From Mycobacteriales bacterium (lineage in GTDB: Bacteria; Actinomycetota; Actinomycetes; Mycobacteriales; CADCTP01), in contig DASYKU010000131.1 in NCBI GenBank assembly GCA_035995165.1, forward strand, positions 1 through 36,889: a stretch of 36,889 bases of DNA, read 5' to 3'. Within the stretch, counting starts at the first letter, position 1. Each line of letters starts with the position of its first letter. Below the pieces are notes generated by a model. It had not been told where the DNA came from and made no database searches. It saw only the letters and a program-made list of their open reading frames with translations. A program made the position numbers and the translations under genes. Shown in pieces: positions 16,459 to 25,403 of this stretch.

Positions 16459-17816
16459 GGCACGCCCACCTCGTCCACCACGTCGGCCGGGTTCTCCGGG
16501 AGCGGCCGGGTCGCCAGCCGGCGCAGGATCCAGACCACCGCGACGGCGGTGCCGGCGTACACCGCGGCGAGCACGCCGTAGCCGACCGGGATGCCGGTGG
16601 CGCCGGTGACCGCGTCGTCGGTGCGCATCACCCCGTACACGACCCAGGGTTGGCGGCCGACCTCGGTGGTGACCCAGCCGGCGACGAGCGCGACGACCGC
16701 GGCCGGGCCGGACAGCACGACCGCCCGGTAGAACCAGGCCGAGCGGGGCGGGCGCCCGGTCCGGAACCGGACCAGCAGGAACCAGACCGCGAGCAGCGCC
16801 AGCAGCGTGCCGCAGCCGACCATGGTCTGGAACGCGATCCGGACCACGTTCACCGGCGGCAGCTGGTCGGCCGGGAACGACTGCAGCCCGCGGATGGTCG
16901 CGTTCGGGTCGTGCTCGGCCAGCAGCGAGAGCAGCCGGGGAACCTCGACGCCCCAGCGGACCTCGCCGTCGACGTACCAGCCGCCGACGTGGATGGGGGC
17001 CCCGGTGGTGGTCCGGCCGAGGCCTTCCAGCGCGGCCAGCTTGACCGGCTGGTCCGCCGAGACCGTCCGGGCGGCCCAGTCGCCGACGATCACCTGGATC
17101 GGCGAGGCGACCGCGGCGGCGGTGAGCGGGATCGCCAGCGCGAGCCGGACGTACCGATCCCGGTTGCCGCGCAGCAGCGCGACCGAGTAGCAGGCGGCCA
17201 GCACGAAGCCGGTCACCATGAACGCGGCCAGGTACATGTGCACGAACTCGTGCCAGGTGAACCCGTTGCGGAACAGGGCCTTGACCGGGTCGACGTCCAC
17301 GACCCGGCCATCCACGACCCGGAAGCCGGACGGGTTGTTCATCCAGCCGTTCACCGCGATCACCATGAAGGAGCCGGTCACCCCGGTGATCGCGATCGGG
17401 ATGCCGGACAGCAGGTGCAGGCGGGGCGAGATGCGGTCCCAGCCGTAGGCGTAGATGCCGATGAAGATGGCCTCGACGAAGAACGAGAACCCCTCGATCG
17501 CGAAGCCGAGCCCGAACACCGAGCCCCAGGTGCCGGTGAAGTTCGGCCAGAGCAGGCCCATCTCGAAGGACAGGATCGTGCCGGTGACCACGCCGACCGC
17601 GAACAGAGCGACCAGGATCCGGCTCCAGCGCCGGGCCAGCGTGCGGTAGAGCTCGCTGCCGGTCCGCATCGCCCGCCACTCGCAGAACAGGATCAGCGCC
17701 GGGAACGCCATCCCGAAGCAGACCAGCGGGATGTGCACGGTGAACGACAGCGCCTGCATCTGCCGTGCCTGGTCCAGGTAGCGCTGGTCGACCAGCGCCT
17801 GCGCGATGCCGTTCAC
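16455..17816 (-). CDS. cydA: Cytochrome bd oxidase subunit I
   Basis: The 453-residue membrane protein carries the CydA signature GRQPWVVYGVMRT (387-391 for GRQPW). It also has FTVHIPLVCFGMAFP, which places a heme-ligand His in helix 1, and GFTWHEFVHMYLAAFM around another heme-ligand His. At 453 residues it has the short Q-loop common in actinobacteria. The enzyme oxidises quinol and reduces O2 with high affinity without pumping protons, and it supports growth at low oxygen or under nitrosative or cyanide stress. The start is GTG 17816 (VNGIAQALVDQRYLDQARQMQ). The gene probably has its own promoter in the 255-bp gap upstream, after the terminator of the response-regulator gene. Confidence 0.95.
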   Translation of the reverse strand: MNGIAQALVDQRYLDQARQMQALSFTVHIPLVCFGMAFPALILFCEWRAMRTGSELYRTLARRWSRILVALFAVGVVTGTILSFEMGLLWPNFTGTWGSVFGLGFAIEGFSFFVEAIFIGIYAYGWDRISPRLHLLSGIPIAITGVTGSFMVIAVNGWMNNPSGFRVVDGRVVDVDPVKALFRNGFTWHEFVHMYLAAFMVTGFVLAACYSVALLRGNRDRYVRLALAIPLTAAAVASPIQVIVGDWAARTVSADQPVKLAALEGLGRTTTGAPIHVGGWYVDGEVRWGVEVPRLLSLLAEHDPNATIRGLQSFPADQLPPVNVVRIAFQTMVGCGTLLALLAVWFLLVRFRTGRPPRSAWFYRAVVLSGPAAVVALVAGWVTTEVGRQPWVVYGVMRTDDAVTGATGIPVGYGVLAAVYAGTAVAVVWILRRLATRPLPENPADVVDEVGVP

Positions 17817-17885
17817 GCTCGCCTCCCGTCGGAGCCCGGGTTCATCGTGCTCCCCGCGCGTTCCCGCCCGACGGCGGCCCTGTTA

Positions 17886-17923
17886 CCCCCAAAATGTCGG
17901 TGCACATACAACCAATCTTGGTT
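17886..17923 (-). promoter_or_regulatory. Candidate cydA operator, weakly related to the ycnI/multicopper oxidase element
   Basis: Read toward cydA, AACCAA-GA-TTGGTT (17923-17910) is a perfect palindrome, and TTGGGGG (17892-17886) begins 23 bp after the right arm. The element ends 70 bp before the cydA start. The arrangement resembles the elements at 1438-1473 and 14310-14346 (spacing 21 and 22 bp), but the palindrome sequence differs. ATGTCGG also occurs twice, at 17894 and 17924. Confidence 0.35.
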
Positions 17924-17959
17924 ATGTCGGAGACACCCAGGGTCGACCTACGCTTCTGG

Positions 17960-18002
17960 TACGGCGGCCGAGGGCAAACCCCCGTGGCCTTCGGCCGCCG
18001 TA
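17960..18002 (-). terminator. Second hairpin between the response regulator and cydA
   Basis: There are 12-bp perfect arms (TACGGCGGCCGA and its complement) with a 19-nt loop. It follows another terminator by a few bases. It could be a tandem terminator of the regulator gene or a structure at the start of the cydAB leader. Confidence 0.45.
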
Positions 18003-18013
18003 ACCAAGACCTC

Positions 18014-18051
18014 CCGGACACCGCCGGCATCCCCCCGCCGGCGGTGTCCGG
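18014..18051 (-). terminator. Strong terminator after the response-regulator gene
   Basis: There are 15-bp perfect arms (CCGGACACCGCCGGC and its complement) with an 8-nt loop, starting 20 bp past the regulator's stop codon on the minus strand. Confidence 0.65.
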
Positions 18052-18071
18052 CTGTCCGGGCCCCGGCCGGT

Positions 18072-18737
18072 TCAGCACTCCAGCCGGAAGCCGTGCCCTC
18101 GTACGGTGGTGATCCGGACCGGCGGGACCGACGCCCGGCCCGCCGCCTCCCGCAGCCGCCGCCGGATCCAGCCCACGTGCACGTCCAGCGTCCGGGTCGA
18201 GCCGAACCAGTTCTCCTGCCAGACGTCCGCCATCAGCGTCTCCCGGCGGACCGCGGTCCCGGGCTCGGCCGCGAGCCGGGCCAGCAGGTCGAACTCCTTG
18301 GGCCGCAGCCGGACCTCCTGCCCGCCGAGCAGGCAGCGGTGCGCGGTCACGTCGACGGTCAGCGGGCCCACCGACCCGACCGCGGGCGTCGACGGGGCCC
18401 GGCCGCGACGCAGGTGGGCGTCGATCCGGGCGGCCAGCTCGGCCGCCCGCAGCGGGGCGGTGAGGTAGTCATCGGCGCCGGCCGCCAGCGCGGCGATGAC
18501 GTCACCGCCGGCGGACAGCACCACCAGCACGGCACCGGGCTGGGACATTCGCAACCGGGAGCACACCTGAGGGCCGGGCGCGCCCAGCAGGATCAGGTCG
18601 TACGGCGTCCGCGCGGCCGCCCGCAGCGCGGCCGCGGCGGTCGGGACCAGCAGCACGTCGCGGTCCGGAGCGACCAGGGCGGACTCCAGCAGCACCCCGG
18701 CGTTCGGGTCCGCCTCAACCACCATAAGTCGCTCCAT
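18072..18737 (-). CDS. OmpR-family DNA-binding regulator with a degenerate receiver domain
   Basis: With ATG 18737 the protein has 221 residues (MERLMVVEADPN). The frame is open to 18806, but the extension looks non-coding. The N-terminal half has the receiver fold, yet the phospho-acceptor Asp is replaced by Gly52 (YDLILLGAPGP) and the conserved Lys by Ala94 (YLTAPLRAAEL), so normal phosphorylation is not expected. The C-terminal half is a clear OmpR winged helix (LRPKEFDLLARLAAEPG, RTLDVHVGWIRRRLR, ITTVRGHGFRLE). Some actinobacterial OmpR-type regulators, such as GlnR, also act without phosphorylation. No histidine kinase gene adjoins it. It lies upstream of cydAB but is separated from it by two hairpins, and it is divergent from the GH1 gene. 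The targets are unknown. Confidence 0.88.
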   Translation of the reverse strand: MERLMVVEADPNAGVLLESALVAPDRDVLLVPTAAAALRAAARTPYDLILLGAPGPQVCSRLRMSQPGAVLVVLSAGGDVIAALAAGADDYLTAPLRAAELAARIDAHLRRGRAPSTPAVGSVGPLTVDVTAHRCLLGGQEVRLRPKEFDLLARLAAEPGTAVRRETLMADVWQENWFGSTRTLDVHVGWIRRRLREAAGRASVPPVRITTVRGHGFRLEC

Positions 18738-18797
18738 ATCGGACAGCGTAGGTCGAGATCCATCGGGATGCAGGCCTGCGGCGCGCCGACGACCGGA

Positions 18798-18827
18798 ACC
18801 GGCCACGCCGGACCGTACGTGGCCGGT
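18798..18827. promoter_or_regulatory. 30-bp inverted repeat between the regulator and the GH1 gene
   Basis: ACCGGCCACG and CGTGGCCGGT are perfect 10-bp arms around a 10-bp spacer, in the short gap between the divergent response-regulator and beta-glucosidase genes. It could be an operator for either gene. Confidence 0.4.
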
Positions 18828-18862
18828 GGGTGGCGTTAGGCTCGGCGCGGCGAAGGAGGACG

Positions 18863-20272
18863 GTGAGCGCTGAAGGAGTGGTGGCCGGGCAGGCCACCGA
18901 AGCCGGGCTCGGCTTCCCGCCGGGGTTCGTCTGGGGCACCGCGACCGCGAGCTACCAGATCGAGGGGGCGGCGGCCGAGGACGGCCGGAGCCCGTCGATC
19001 TGGGACACGTTCTCGCGGCGGCCGGGCGCCGTCCTCGGCGGCGACACCGGCGACGTGGCCGACGACCACTACCACCGGTACCGCGACGACGTGGCTCTGC
19101 TGGCCGACCTCGGCGTCACCCACTACCGGTTCTCGCTGGCCTGGCCGCGGCTGCAGCCGGCCGGGCGCGGCGCGCTCAACCCGGCCGGGCTGGACTTCTA
19201 CCAGCGGCTGGTCGACGAGCTGCTCGAGCGCCGCATCCAGCCCTGGGTCACGCTCTACCACTGGGACCTGCCCCAGGTCCTGGAGGACGCCGGCGGCTGG
19301 CCCGAGCGGGACACCGCCGACCGCTTCGCCGAGTACGCGACGCTCGTGCACGACCGGCTGCGGGACCGGATCCGGGCCTGGACGACGCTGAACGAGCCCT
19401 GGTGCTCGGCCTTCCTCGGGTACGCCGCCGGTCACCACGCCCCCGGCCGGACCGAGCCCGCGGCCGCGCTGGCCGCCGCCCACCACCTCATGCTCGGGCA
19501 CGGCCTCGCCGTCCGGGCGCTGCGGGCCGCCGACCCGGACGCGACCTTCGGCATCACGCTGAACCTGCACCCGGTCGAGCCCGAGGGCGCGGACCCGGCC
19601 GACGCGGACGCGGCCCGCCGGGTCGACGCGATCAGCAACCGGGTCTTCCTCGACCCGCTGCTGCGCGGCGGCTACCCGGCCGACCTCCGCCGGGACGTCG
19701 CGGCCGTGACCGACCTGGGTTTCGTCCACGACGGCGACGAGGCGATCATCGCCGCCCCGCTGGACTTCCTCGGCGTCAACTACTACCGGCGGACCGTCGT
19801 CCGGGTCGCCGAGACGCCCGAGACGGTCTCGGCCTGGGTCGGCAGCCTCGACGTCGAAGAGGTCCCGCGCGGGCTGCCGGTGACCGAGATGGGCTGGGAG
19901 ATCGACCCCACCGGCCTGTACGACATGCTCGCCCGGCTGCACCGCGACTACGGCCCGATCCCGCTCTACGTCACCGAGAACGGCGCCGCGTTCGCCGACG
20001 CCCCCGGCCCGGACGGCTCGGTGCCGGACCCGGGCCGGGTCGACTACCTCGACCGGCACGTCCGCGCGGCCCGGCAGGCGATCGAGGACGGGGTGGACCT
20101 GCGGGGCTACTTCGTCTGGAGCCTGCTGGACAACTTCGAGTGGGCGTACGGGTACTCGAAGCGGTTCGGGCTGGTGTACGTGGACTACGCGACCCAGCAG
20201 CGGATCCCCAAGGACAGCGCCCGCTGGTTCGCCGGGGTCACCCGCCGCAACGGCCTGCTCGACGGGGGCTAG
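18863..20272 (+). CDS. Beta-glucosidase, glycoside hydrolase family 1
   Basis: The 469-residue protein has normal GH1 size. [19 protein letters not shown] is the family N-terminal signature. Catalytic residues are Glu178 (acid/base, TLNEPW) and Glu372 (nucleophile, YVTENGA), and [23 protein letters not shown] is the C-terminal aglycone/glycone region. It has no signal peptide, so it should hydrolyse imported cellobiose or aryl-beta-glucosides in the cytoplasm. GTG 18863 follows AAGGAGG at a short 3-nt spacing; GTG 18881, after another AAGGAG, is a possible alternative. It converges on the LacI gene (4-bp overlap) and probably shares control with the sugar importer to the right. Confidence 0.93.
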   Translation: MSAEGVVAGQATEAGLGFPPGFVWGTATASYQIEGAAAEDGRSPSIWDTFSRRPGAVLGGDTGDVADDHYHRYRDDVALLADLGVTHYRFSLAWPRLQPAGRGALNPAGLDFYQRLVDELLERRIQPWVTLYHWDLPQVLEDAGGWPERDTADRFAEYATLVHDRLRDRIRAWTTLNEPWCSAFLGYAAGHHAPGRTEPAAALAAAHHLMLGHGLAVRALRAADPDATFGITLNLHPVEPEGADPADADAARRVDAISNRVFLDPLLRGGYPADLRRDVAAVTDLGFVHDGDEAIIAAPLDFLGVNYYRRTVVRVAETPETVSAWVGSLDVEEVPRGLPVTEMGWEIDPTGLYDMLARLHRDYGPIPLYVTENGAAFADAPGPDGSVPDPGRVDYLDRHVRAARQAIEDGVDLRGYFVWSLLDNFEWAYGYSKRFGLVYVDYATQQRIPKDSARWFAGVTRRNGLLDGG

Positions 20273-21321
20273 CGGGTCGCCGGCGGGGCGGTGGACTCCC
20301 GGACGACCAGCTCGGTCGCCAGCTCCACGTGGTAGGAGTCGACCTTCTCGCCCGCCGCCAGCTGCAGGGCCCGGCGCAGCGCGACCGCGCCGATCTCCCG
20401 CAGCGGCTGCCGCACGGTGGTCAGCGGCGGCGCCGAGAACTTGGCCACCGTGGTGTCGTCGAACCCGACGATGCTCAGGTCCTCCGGCACCCGCAGGCCG
20501 CGGGCCCGGGCCGCCTCGATGACGCCGACCGCGGTCTCGTCGCTGCCGGCGAAGATCGCCGTCGGCGGCTCGGGCAGGTCCAGCAGGGACGCGCCCTCGG
20601 TCACGCCGTCGCGGTGGTGGAAGCGGCCGTGCCGCACGTACCCGCCCGGGACGGGGACGCCCGCGGTCTCCATCGCGCCCCGGTAGCCCTGCATCCGGGC
20701 CTGGTTGCAGGCGGCCGCGACCGGCCCGCCGAGGTAGGCGATCCGGCGGTGGCCGAGCTCCAGCAGGTGCTGGGTCGCGGCCAGCCCGCCGAGGAAGTTG
20801 GTCGAGCCGACGCTCGTGACCTGGGCCTGCGGCAGGTAGAAGGGATCGATGACCACGATCGGGATCCGGGCCCGGGCCAGCGCCGCCAGGTCCGAGGGCG
20901 GCAGCTCGCTGGTCACCGTGATCACGGCCTGCCGGCCCACGGCCGCGAGGTCGCGGACCCAGGCCACCGACCGGGCCGCCGCCGCCCGGGCCTCGCCGCG
21001 CGGGCGCAGGCTGACCGCGACCGCCGCCCGCAGCTCGACCGCGGTGGTCAGGATCCCCTCGAAGACCTCCAGCGAGTACGCGTTGAGCTCGCTGTGGAAC
21101 AGCAGCTCCACCGTCGGGAACCGGCCCGGGTCGACCCGGCGGCCGACGTAGTCGTGCTCGTGCAGCAGCTCCTGCACCAGCGCCCGGGTCGCCGGGGCGA
21201 CGTCGCTGCGGCCGTTGAGGACCTTGGAGACGGTGGCGACGGAGACGCCGGCGGAGGCGGCGACGGTCGCCAGCGTGGCCCGGCCGTTGCCGGTCCGGCT
21301 CTCGTCCTCCTGGCGCACCAT
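20269..21321 (-). CDS. LacI-family transcriptional repressor of the glucoside locus
   Basis: The 350-residue protein has a LacI helix-turn-helix (about residues 14-60: [34 protein letters not shown]) followed by a periplasmic-binding-like ligand domain ([20 protein letters not shown] near the end). ATG 21321 overlaps the last base of the upstream GH3 stop (TGATG), so it is translated from the GH3 messenger and the repressor is co-expressed with the enzyme it probably controls. Candidate operators lie in front of that GH3 gene (23751-23762) and the ABC operon (23915-23941). The inducer is probably a beta-glucoside. Confidence 0.92.
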   Translation of the reverse strand: MVRQEDESRTGNGRATLATVAASAGVSVATVSKVLNGRSDVAPATRALVQELLHEHDYVGRRVDPGRFPTVELLFHSELNAYSLEVFEGILTTAVELRAAVAVSLRPRGEARAAAARSVAWVRDLAAVGRQAVITVTSELPPSDLAALARARIPIVVIDPFYLPQAQVTSVGSTNFLGGLAATQHLLELGHRRIAYLGGPVAAACNQARMQGYRGAMETAGVPVPGGYVRHGRFHHRDGVTEGASLLDLPEPPTAIFAGSDETAVGVIEAARARGLRVPEDLSIVGFDDTTVAKFSAPPLTTVRQPLREIGAVALRRALQLAAGEKVDSYHVELATELVVRESTAPPATR

Positions 21322-23717
21322 CAGGCGCTCCCCGCCGGTTCGATCGTGACCGGGGTGAGCAGCACCCGGTCGGACCCGACGGTCCGGACCGGCCCGGTGA
21401 GCCGGACCGTAGCGTGGCAAGGCAGGTCACCGGCGGAGGTTCCGACCAGAACGTCGATGTCGCCCGGCTCCACGATCCGGTCCAGCCGGCGGTTCGTGTA
21501 CGCGGTCCGGTCCGCGTGCACCCGGAAGCTCACGTCCTTCGCCTCCCCCGGCTCCAGCGGCACCCGGGTGAACCCGGTCAGCTGCCGCACCGGCCGGGCC
21601 ACCTCGGCCACCAGGTCGTGCAGGTAGAGCTGGACGACCTCGTCGCCGGCCCGGCTGCCGGTGTTGCGGACCCGGGCCGACACGGTCAGCTCCCCGTCCG
21701 TCGGCACCTCGGTCGCGCTCAGCCGCAGCCGGTCCACCACGAAGGACGTGTACGACCGCCCGTACCCGAACGGGAACAGCGGCGTCGGGTCCAGCGGGCT
21801 GATCCCGGCGCTGTCCGGGCTGCCCAGCGGCGGCTGCAGATACGTGCTGGGCTGGCCGCCCGGCCGCCGCGGCACCTGCACCGGCAGCTTCCCGCTGGGC
21901 TGCAGCCGCCCGGACAGCACGCCGGCGATCGCCGGCCCGCCCTCCTCACCGGGCATGAACGCCTGCACCAGCGCGGCCCGCCCATGCAGGTCGCCCAGCG
22001 CGTACGGCCGGCCGGAGACGACGACCACCACCAGCGGTGTGCCGGTCTCCAGCAGCTTCTCCAGCAGCTCGGCCTGCACGCCCGGCAGCCGCAGGTCCTC
22101 GGCGTCGCAGCCCTCGCCGGACGTACCGCGGCCGAACAGACCCGCGAGGTCGCCGACCAGCGCCACGCAGAGGTCGGCGCCGGCGGCGGCCCGGACCGCG
22201 GCGTCGAAGCCGGAGCGGTCCGGGTCCTGCACCGGACAGCCCTGCTCGTAGACGATCTCGGCGCCGGGCAGCTCGGTCCGCAGCGCGTCGACCGCGGTCG
22301 GCACCTCGACGCCGAGCCCGAAGCCCGGGTGCCGGGGCAGCACGTGGTTGGGGAAGGCGTAGCAGCCCATGAACGTCCGCGGGTCGGCCGCGCACGGCCC
22401 GACCACGGCGAGCTTCCGGGTCCCCTGCAGCGGCAGGGAGGTGCCGGGATCCAGCAGCACGATCGAACGCTCGGCCAGTTCCCGGGCCAGCACGCGGTTC
22501 CCGGCCGCGTCGAGGTCGGGGATCGCGGTCACCGACCCCTCCGGCGTCCAGCCCGGGTCGAGCAGGCCGAGCTCGGCCTTCTGGGTCAGCGCCCGCCGCG
22601 CGGCCCGGTCGACCAGCGCCTCCGGCACCTCGCCGGCGCGCACCTTCGCGACCAGCCCGGGGCCGAAGCCGATCGTGTCGGGCAGCTCGACGTCCAGCCC
22701 GGCGGCGAGCGCGAGCGCACCGGCCCCGGCCAGGTCCGGCGCGACCCGGTGCATGGTGGCCAGGAACGGCACGGCCCAGTAGTCGGAGACGACGGTCCCG
22801 GTGAAGCCCCACTGCTCCCGCAGCACCTCGGTCAGCAGCCAGGGGTCGGCCCCGGCCGGCACGCCGTCCACGTCCGAGTACGAGTTCATCACCGAGCCCG
22901 CGCCGGCCAGCGTCACCGCGGCCTCGAACGGCGGCAGCATCACGTCGACGAACTCGCGCCGCCCCATCGACACCGGCCCGTGGTTGCGGGCCGCCCGGGA
23001 GGCCGAGTAGCCGGCGAAGTGCTTGAGCGTGGCGATCACCCCGGCGCTCTGCAGCCCCCGCACGTACGCGGAGCCGAGCGTCGCGACCAGCAGCGGGTCC
23101 TCCCCGATCGTCTCCTCGACCCGGCCCCAGCGGTAGTCCCGGACGACGTCCATCAGCGGCGAGAGGCCCTGGTGCACACCGAGCGCGGCCATGTCCCGCC
23201 CGATTGCGGCGGCCATCCGCTCGATCAGCCCGGGGTCGAACGTCGCACCCCAGGCGATCGCGGCCGGGTAGATCGTCGCGCCGTACGTGGTGAACCCGGT
23301 CAGGCACTCCTCGTGCACCAGTGCCGGGATCCGCAGCCGGGACGCGTCCAGCACCGTGCGCTGCTGCCGGACCAGCTCGGCCGCGCCCTCGGCCGCGGTC
23401 ACCGGGGCGCTGCCATAGATCCGGGTCAGGTGGCCGAGCCCGTGCCGGGCGGCGTCGGCCAGCGGCACCGCACCGGCGGACTCGAACACGTCCTGCATCG
23501 GCGCGACGTTGAGGGTGCCGTCGGCACCGGACTCGTCGGCCTCGGCCGCGAGGACCCGGGCGTCGGCGCCGACCCAGCGGCTGCCGAGCTGGGCGACCTT
23601 CTCCTCGAGCGTCATCTCCGCGAGCAGGCGGTCCACCCGCTCGGGGATCGGCAGCGAGGTGTCCTGCCACGGCGGGGCCGTCTGCTGCGTGGTGCTGGCG
23701 GGGTCCGGTCTCGTCAC
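21321..23717 (-). CDS. Beta-glucosidase-type glycoside hydrolase family 3 (four-domain form)
   Basis: The 798-residue protein has the GH3 N-terminal barrel, with KHFAGYSASRAARNHGP and nucleophile Asp312 in GTVVSDYWAV. The (alpha/beta)6 domain and the C-terminal fibronectin-III-like domain (VRNTGSRAGDEVVQLYLHD) follow. No signal peptide is seen, so it acts on imported oligosaccharides or is released some other way. GTG 23717 is preferred, with GGGAG 6 nt upstream; the longer open frame runs through the promoter region. The substrate may be beta-glucosides or xylosides. LacI follows in the same transcript. The gene is divergent from the importer operon. Confidence 0.92.
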   Translation of the reverse strand: MTRPDPASTTQQTAPPWQDTSLPIPERVDRLLAEMTLEEKVAQLGSRWVGADARVLAAEADESGADGTLNVAPMQDVFESAGAVPLADAARHGLGHLTRIYGSAPVTAAEGAAELVRQQRTVLDASRLRIPALVHEECLTGFTTYGATIYPAAIAWGATFDPGLIERMAAAIGRDMAALGVHQGLSPLMDVVRDYRWGRVEETIGEDPLLVATLGSAYVRGLQSAGVIATLKHFAGYSASRAARNHGPVSMGRREFVDVMLPPFEAAVTLAGAGSVMNSYSDVDGVPAGADPWLLTEVLREQWGFTGTVVSDYWAVPFLATMHRVAPDLAGAGALALAAGLDVELPDTIGFGPGLVAKVRAGEVPEALVDRAARRALTQKAELGLLDPGWTPEGSVTAIPDLDAAGNRVLARELAERSIVLLDPGTSLPLQGTRKLAVVGPCAADPRTFMGCYAFPNHVLPRHPGFGLGVEVPTAVDALRTELPGAEIVYEQGCPVQDPDRSGFDAAVRAAAGADLCVALVGDLAGLFGRGTSGEGCDAEDLRLPGVQAELLEKLLETGTPLVVVVVSGRPYALGDLHGRAALVQAFMPGEEGGPAIAGVLSGRLQPSGKLPVQVPRRPGGQPSTYLQPPLGSPDSAGISPLDPTPLFPFGYGRSYTSFVVDRLRLSATEVPTDGELTVSARVRNTGSRAGDEVVQLYLHDLVAEVARPVRQLTGFTRVPLEPGEAKDVSFRVHADRTAYTNRRLDRIVEPGDIDVLVGTSAGDLPCHATVRLTGPVRTVGSDRVLLTPVTIEPAGSA

Positions 23718-23750
23718 GCGAGCTCCCTTCGAGCGAGGGACGTCGGGCTC

Positions 23751-23794
23751 CGAAAAGTTTCGTAACGATATCGGTGCCATCGGCATCATGACAC
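23751..23794 (-). promoter_or_regulatory. Candidate promoter and operator of the GH3-lacI operon
   Basis: On the minus strand, GTGTCA (23794-23789, 4 of 6 to the -35 consensus) and TATCGT (23770-23765, a -10 of form TANNNT) lie 18 bp apart. Just downstream is CGAAA-CT-TTTCG (23762-23751), an inverted repeat like LacI-family operators in actinobacteria, placed to block transcription. CGATATCG (23766-23773) overlaps the -10. Confidence 0.45.
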
Positions 23795-23884
23795 GACCGA
23801 GGCGGCCTCGTCCCCGATCGGAACCGGGCTGATGCGCCTGGGTGATTCTCTTCGTTCACGCCGTGGAAACCAGTACTGAGACCC

Positions 23885-23941
23885 TTGACACACCTAACCG
23901 GCGTTCCTACGTTAACTGTTGCGATCGCCGATCGAAACAGT
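23885..23941 (+). promoter_or_regulatory. Promoter and operator of the sugar ABC operon
   Basis: A perfect -35 TTGACA (23885-23890) is followed after 17 bp by TACGTT (23908-23913). Directly downstream, a 27-bp palindrome has 12-bp arms matching at 11 positions (left arm ACTGTTGCGATC, right arm GATCGAAACAGT, spacer GCC). This is the classic repressor position over the transcription start. The LacI protein of this locus is the likely binder. Confidence 0.6.
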
Positions 23942-24062
23942 CGGGCCCGTACGGAGGGCAGGGGAGTCACGAGCGGATCGGGTCCGGGGCTGATCGCCGC
24001 CACCACCCTCAGAAGATCGGCCGCCGCGGGAGGCCGCGGCTCACCAGTACGGAGATGAGCGC

Positions 24063-25403
24063 GTGGACCCCATGACGACTTCTCGCCGGACCTTCCTCAA
24101 GTTCGCGGTCGGTGTGCCCCTCACGGGCGCCGCACTCGCGGCCTGTGGCAGCTCCGGACCCAGCTCGGCCGGTAGCGGCGGCGGCAGCACCGGAAGCGGT
24201 GCCAGCTACTGGTACCTGTCCGGGCCGCCCGGCGAGAAGATCCGGACCGACACGGTCAACCGGTTCAACTCGGCCAACCCGAACACGAAGATCAAGGGCA
24301 CGACGTTCCAGAACGACGCGTACAAGACCAAGATCAAGACGGCCATCGGCGCCGGCCAGTCCCCCACGATCATCTGGGGCTGGGGCGGCGGCGGCCTGCG
24401 CAGCTACGTGCAGGCCAACCAGGTCGAGGACCTCACGTCCTGGTTCGGCCAGAACGCGGCGGTCAAGAACCGGCTGTTCCCGTCCTCGTTCGGCGCGGCC
24501 ACGGTCGACGGCAAGATCTACGCGATGCCGGCCGAGACGGTCCAGCCGATCGTCCTCTACTACAACAAGAAGCTCTTCGACCAGATCGGCGCCCAGCCCC
24601 CGCAGACGTACGGCGACATCCTGGACCTGGTGCCGAAGTTCAACGCCAAGGGCATCGCGCCGTTCTCGCTCGGCGGTCAGTCCCGGTGGACGAACATGAT
24701 GTGGCTGGAGTTCTTCTACCTGCGGCTCGGCGGCAGCGAACTGTTCCAGCGCGTCATGACGGAGAAGGGCGCCTGGTCCGACCCGGTGTCGCTCAAGGGC
24801 CTGCAGATGACCCAGGACCTGGTCAAGGCCAACGGCTTCGTCAAGGGCTTCTCGTCCATCACCGCGGACTCCAACGCCGACCAGGCGCTGCTCTACCGCG
24901 GCAAGGCCGCGATGATGCTGCACGGCTCCTGGTCGTACGGGATCCAGGTCAGCAACGGCGGCAAGTTCGTTCCCGACGGCGATCTGGGCTGGATGAACTT
25001 CCCGTCGGTCGACGGCGGCACCGGCGACCCCGCTGACACCGTCGGCAACCCCGGCCAGTACCTGTCGATCTCCTCCAAGGCCACGGCCGCCGAGAAGGAG
25101 ACCGCGAAGAACTTCTTCAAGACCGCGGTGCTCTCCCCCGAAGAGAACAAGGAGTGGATCGACACCGGCCAGGTGCCGATCTCGACCGGGACCGAGAGCC
25201 AGCTCAACGCGTCCAAGGACAAGGACTTCCTGAACTTCGTCTACGGCATCGCCAGCAAGGCGAAGAACTTCGGGCAGTCCTGGGACCAGGCGCTCGACCC
25301 GACCGCGGCCGAGACGCTGCTGGACAACATCTCCAAGCTCTTCCAGCTCTCGATCTCGCCGCAGCAGTTCGCCGACAACATGAACAAGGTCATCGGCCAG
25401 TGA
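24063..25403 (+). CDS. Sugar ABC transporter substrate-binding lipoprotein (CUT1 family)
   Basis: The 446-residue protein has a twin-arginine motif (SRRTFLK) and a lipobox LAAC, so it is an exported lipoprotein, possibly by the Tat route. A Ser/Gly linker follows the Cys. The rest is a bacterial extracellular solute-binding protein of the maltose/cellobiose type (DGKIYAMPAETVQPIVLYYNK is characteristic). GTG 24063 has GGAG 8 nt upstream; ATG 24072 is an alternative. It captures an oligosaccharide, probably a beta-glucoside given the GH1/GH3 neighbours, for the two permeases that follow. It is the first gene of an operon with a clear promoter and operator. Confidence 0.92.
   Translation: MDPMTTSRRTFLKFAVGVPLTGAALAACGSSGPSSAGSGGGSTGSGASYWYLSGPPGEKIRTDTVNRFNSANPNTKIKGTTFQNDAYKTKIKTAIGAGQSPTIIWGWGGGGLRSYVQANQVEDLTSWFGQNAAVKNRLFPSSFGAATVDGKIYAMPAETVQPIVLYYNKKLFDQIGAQPPQTYGDILDLVPKFNAKGIAPFSLGGQSRWTNMMWLEFFYLRLGGSELFQRVMTEKGAWSDPVSLKGLQMTQDLVKANGFVKGFSSITADSNADQALLYRGKAAMMLHGSWSYGIQVSNGGKFVPDGDLGWMNFPSVDGGTGDPADTVGNPGQYLSISSKATAAEKETAKNFFKTAVLSPEENKEWIDTGQVPISTGTESQLNASKDKDFLNFVYGIASKAKNFGQSWDQALDPTAAETLLDNISKLFQLSISPQQFADNMNKVIGQ

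Larger units (their letters stand above)
23718..24062. other. 345-bp divergent promoter region between GH3 and sugar importer
   Basis: No gene is seen. It carries the candidate promoter/operators of both divergent transcripts at its two ends (23751-23794 and 23885-23941). Nothing recognisable lies in 23795-23884. Confidence 0.6.

Noticed and set aside
18738-18806. N-terminal extension of the response regulator ([23 protein letters not shown])
   Set aside because: Receiver domains start at about MERLMVVEADPN, and the extension overlaps the intergenic inverted repeat region.
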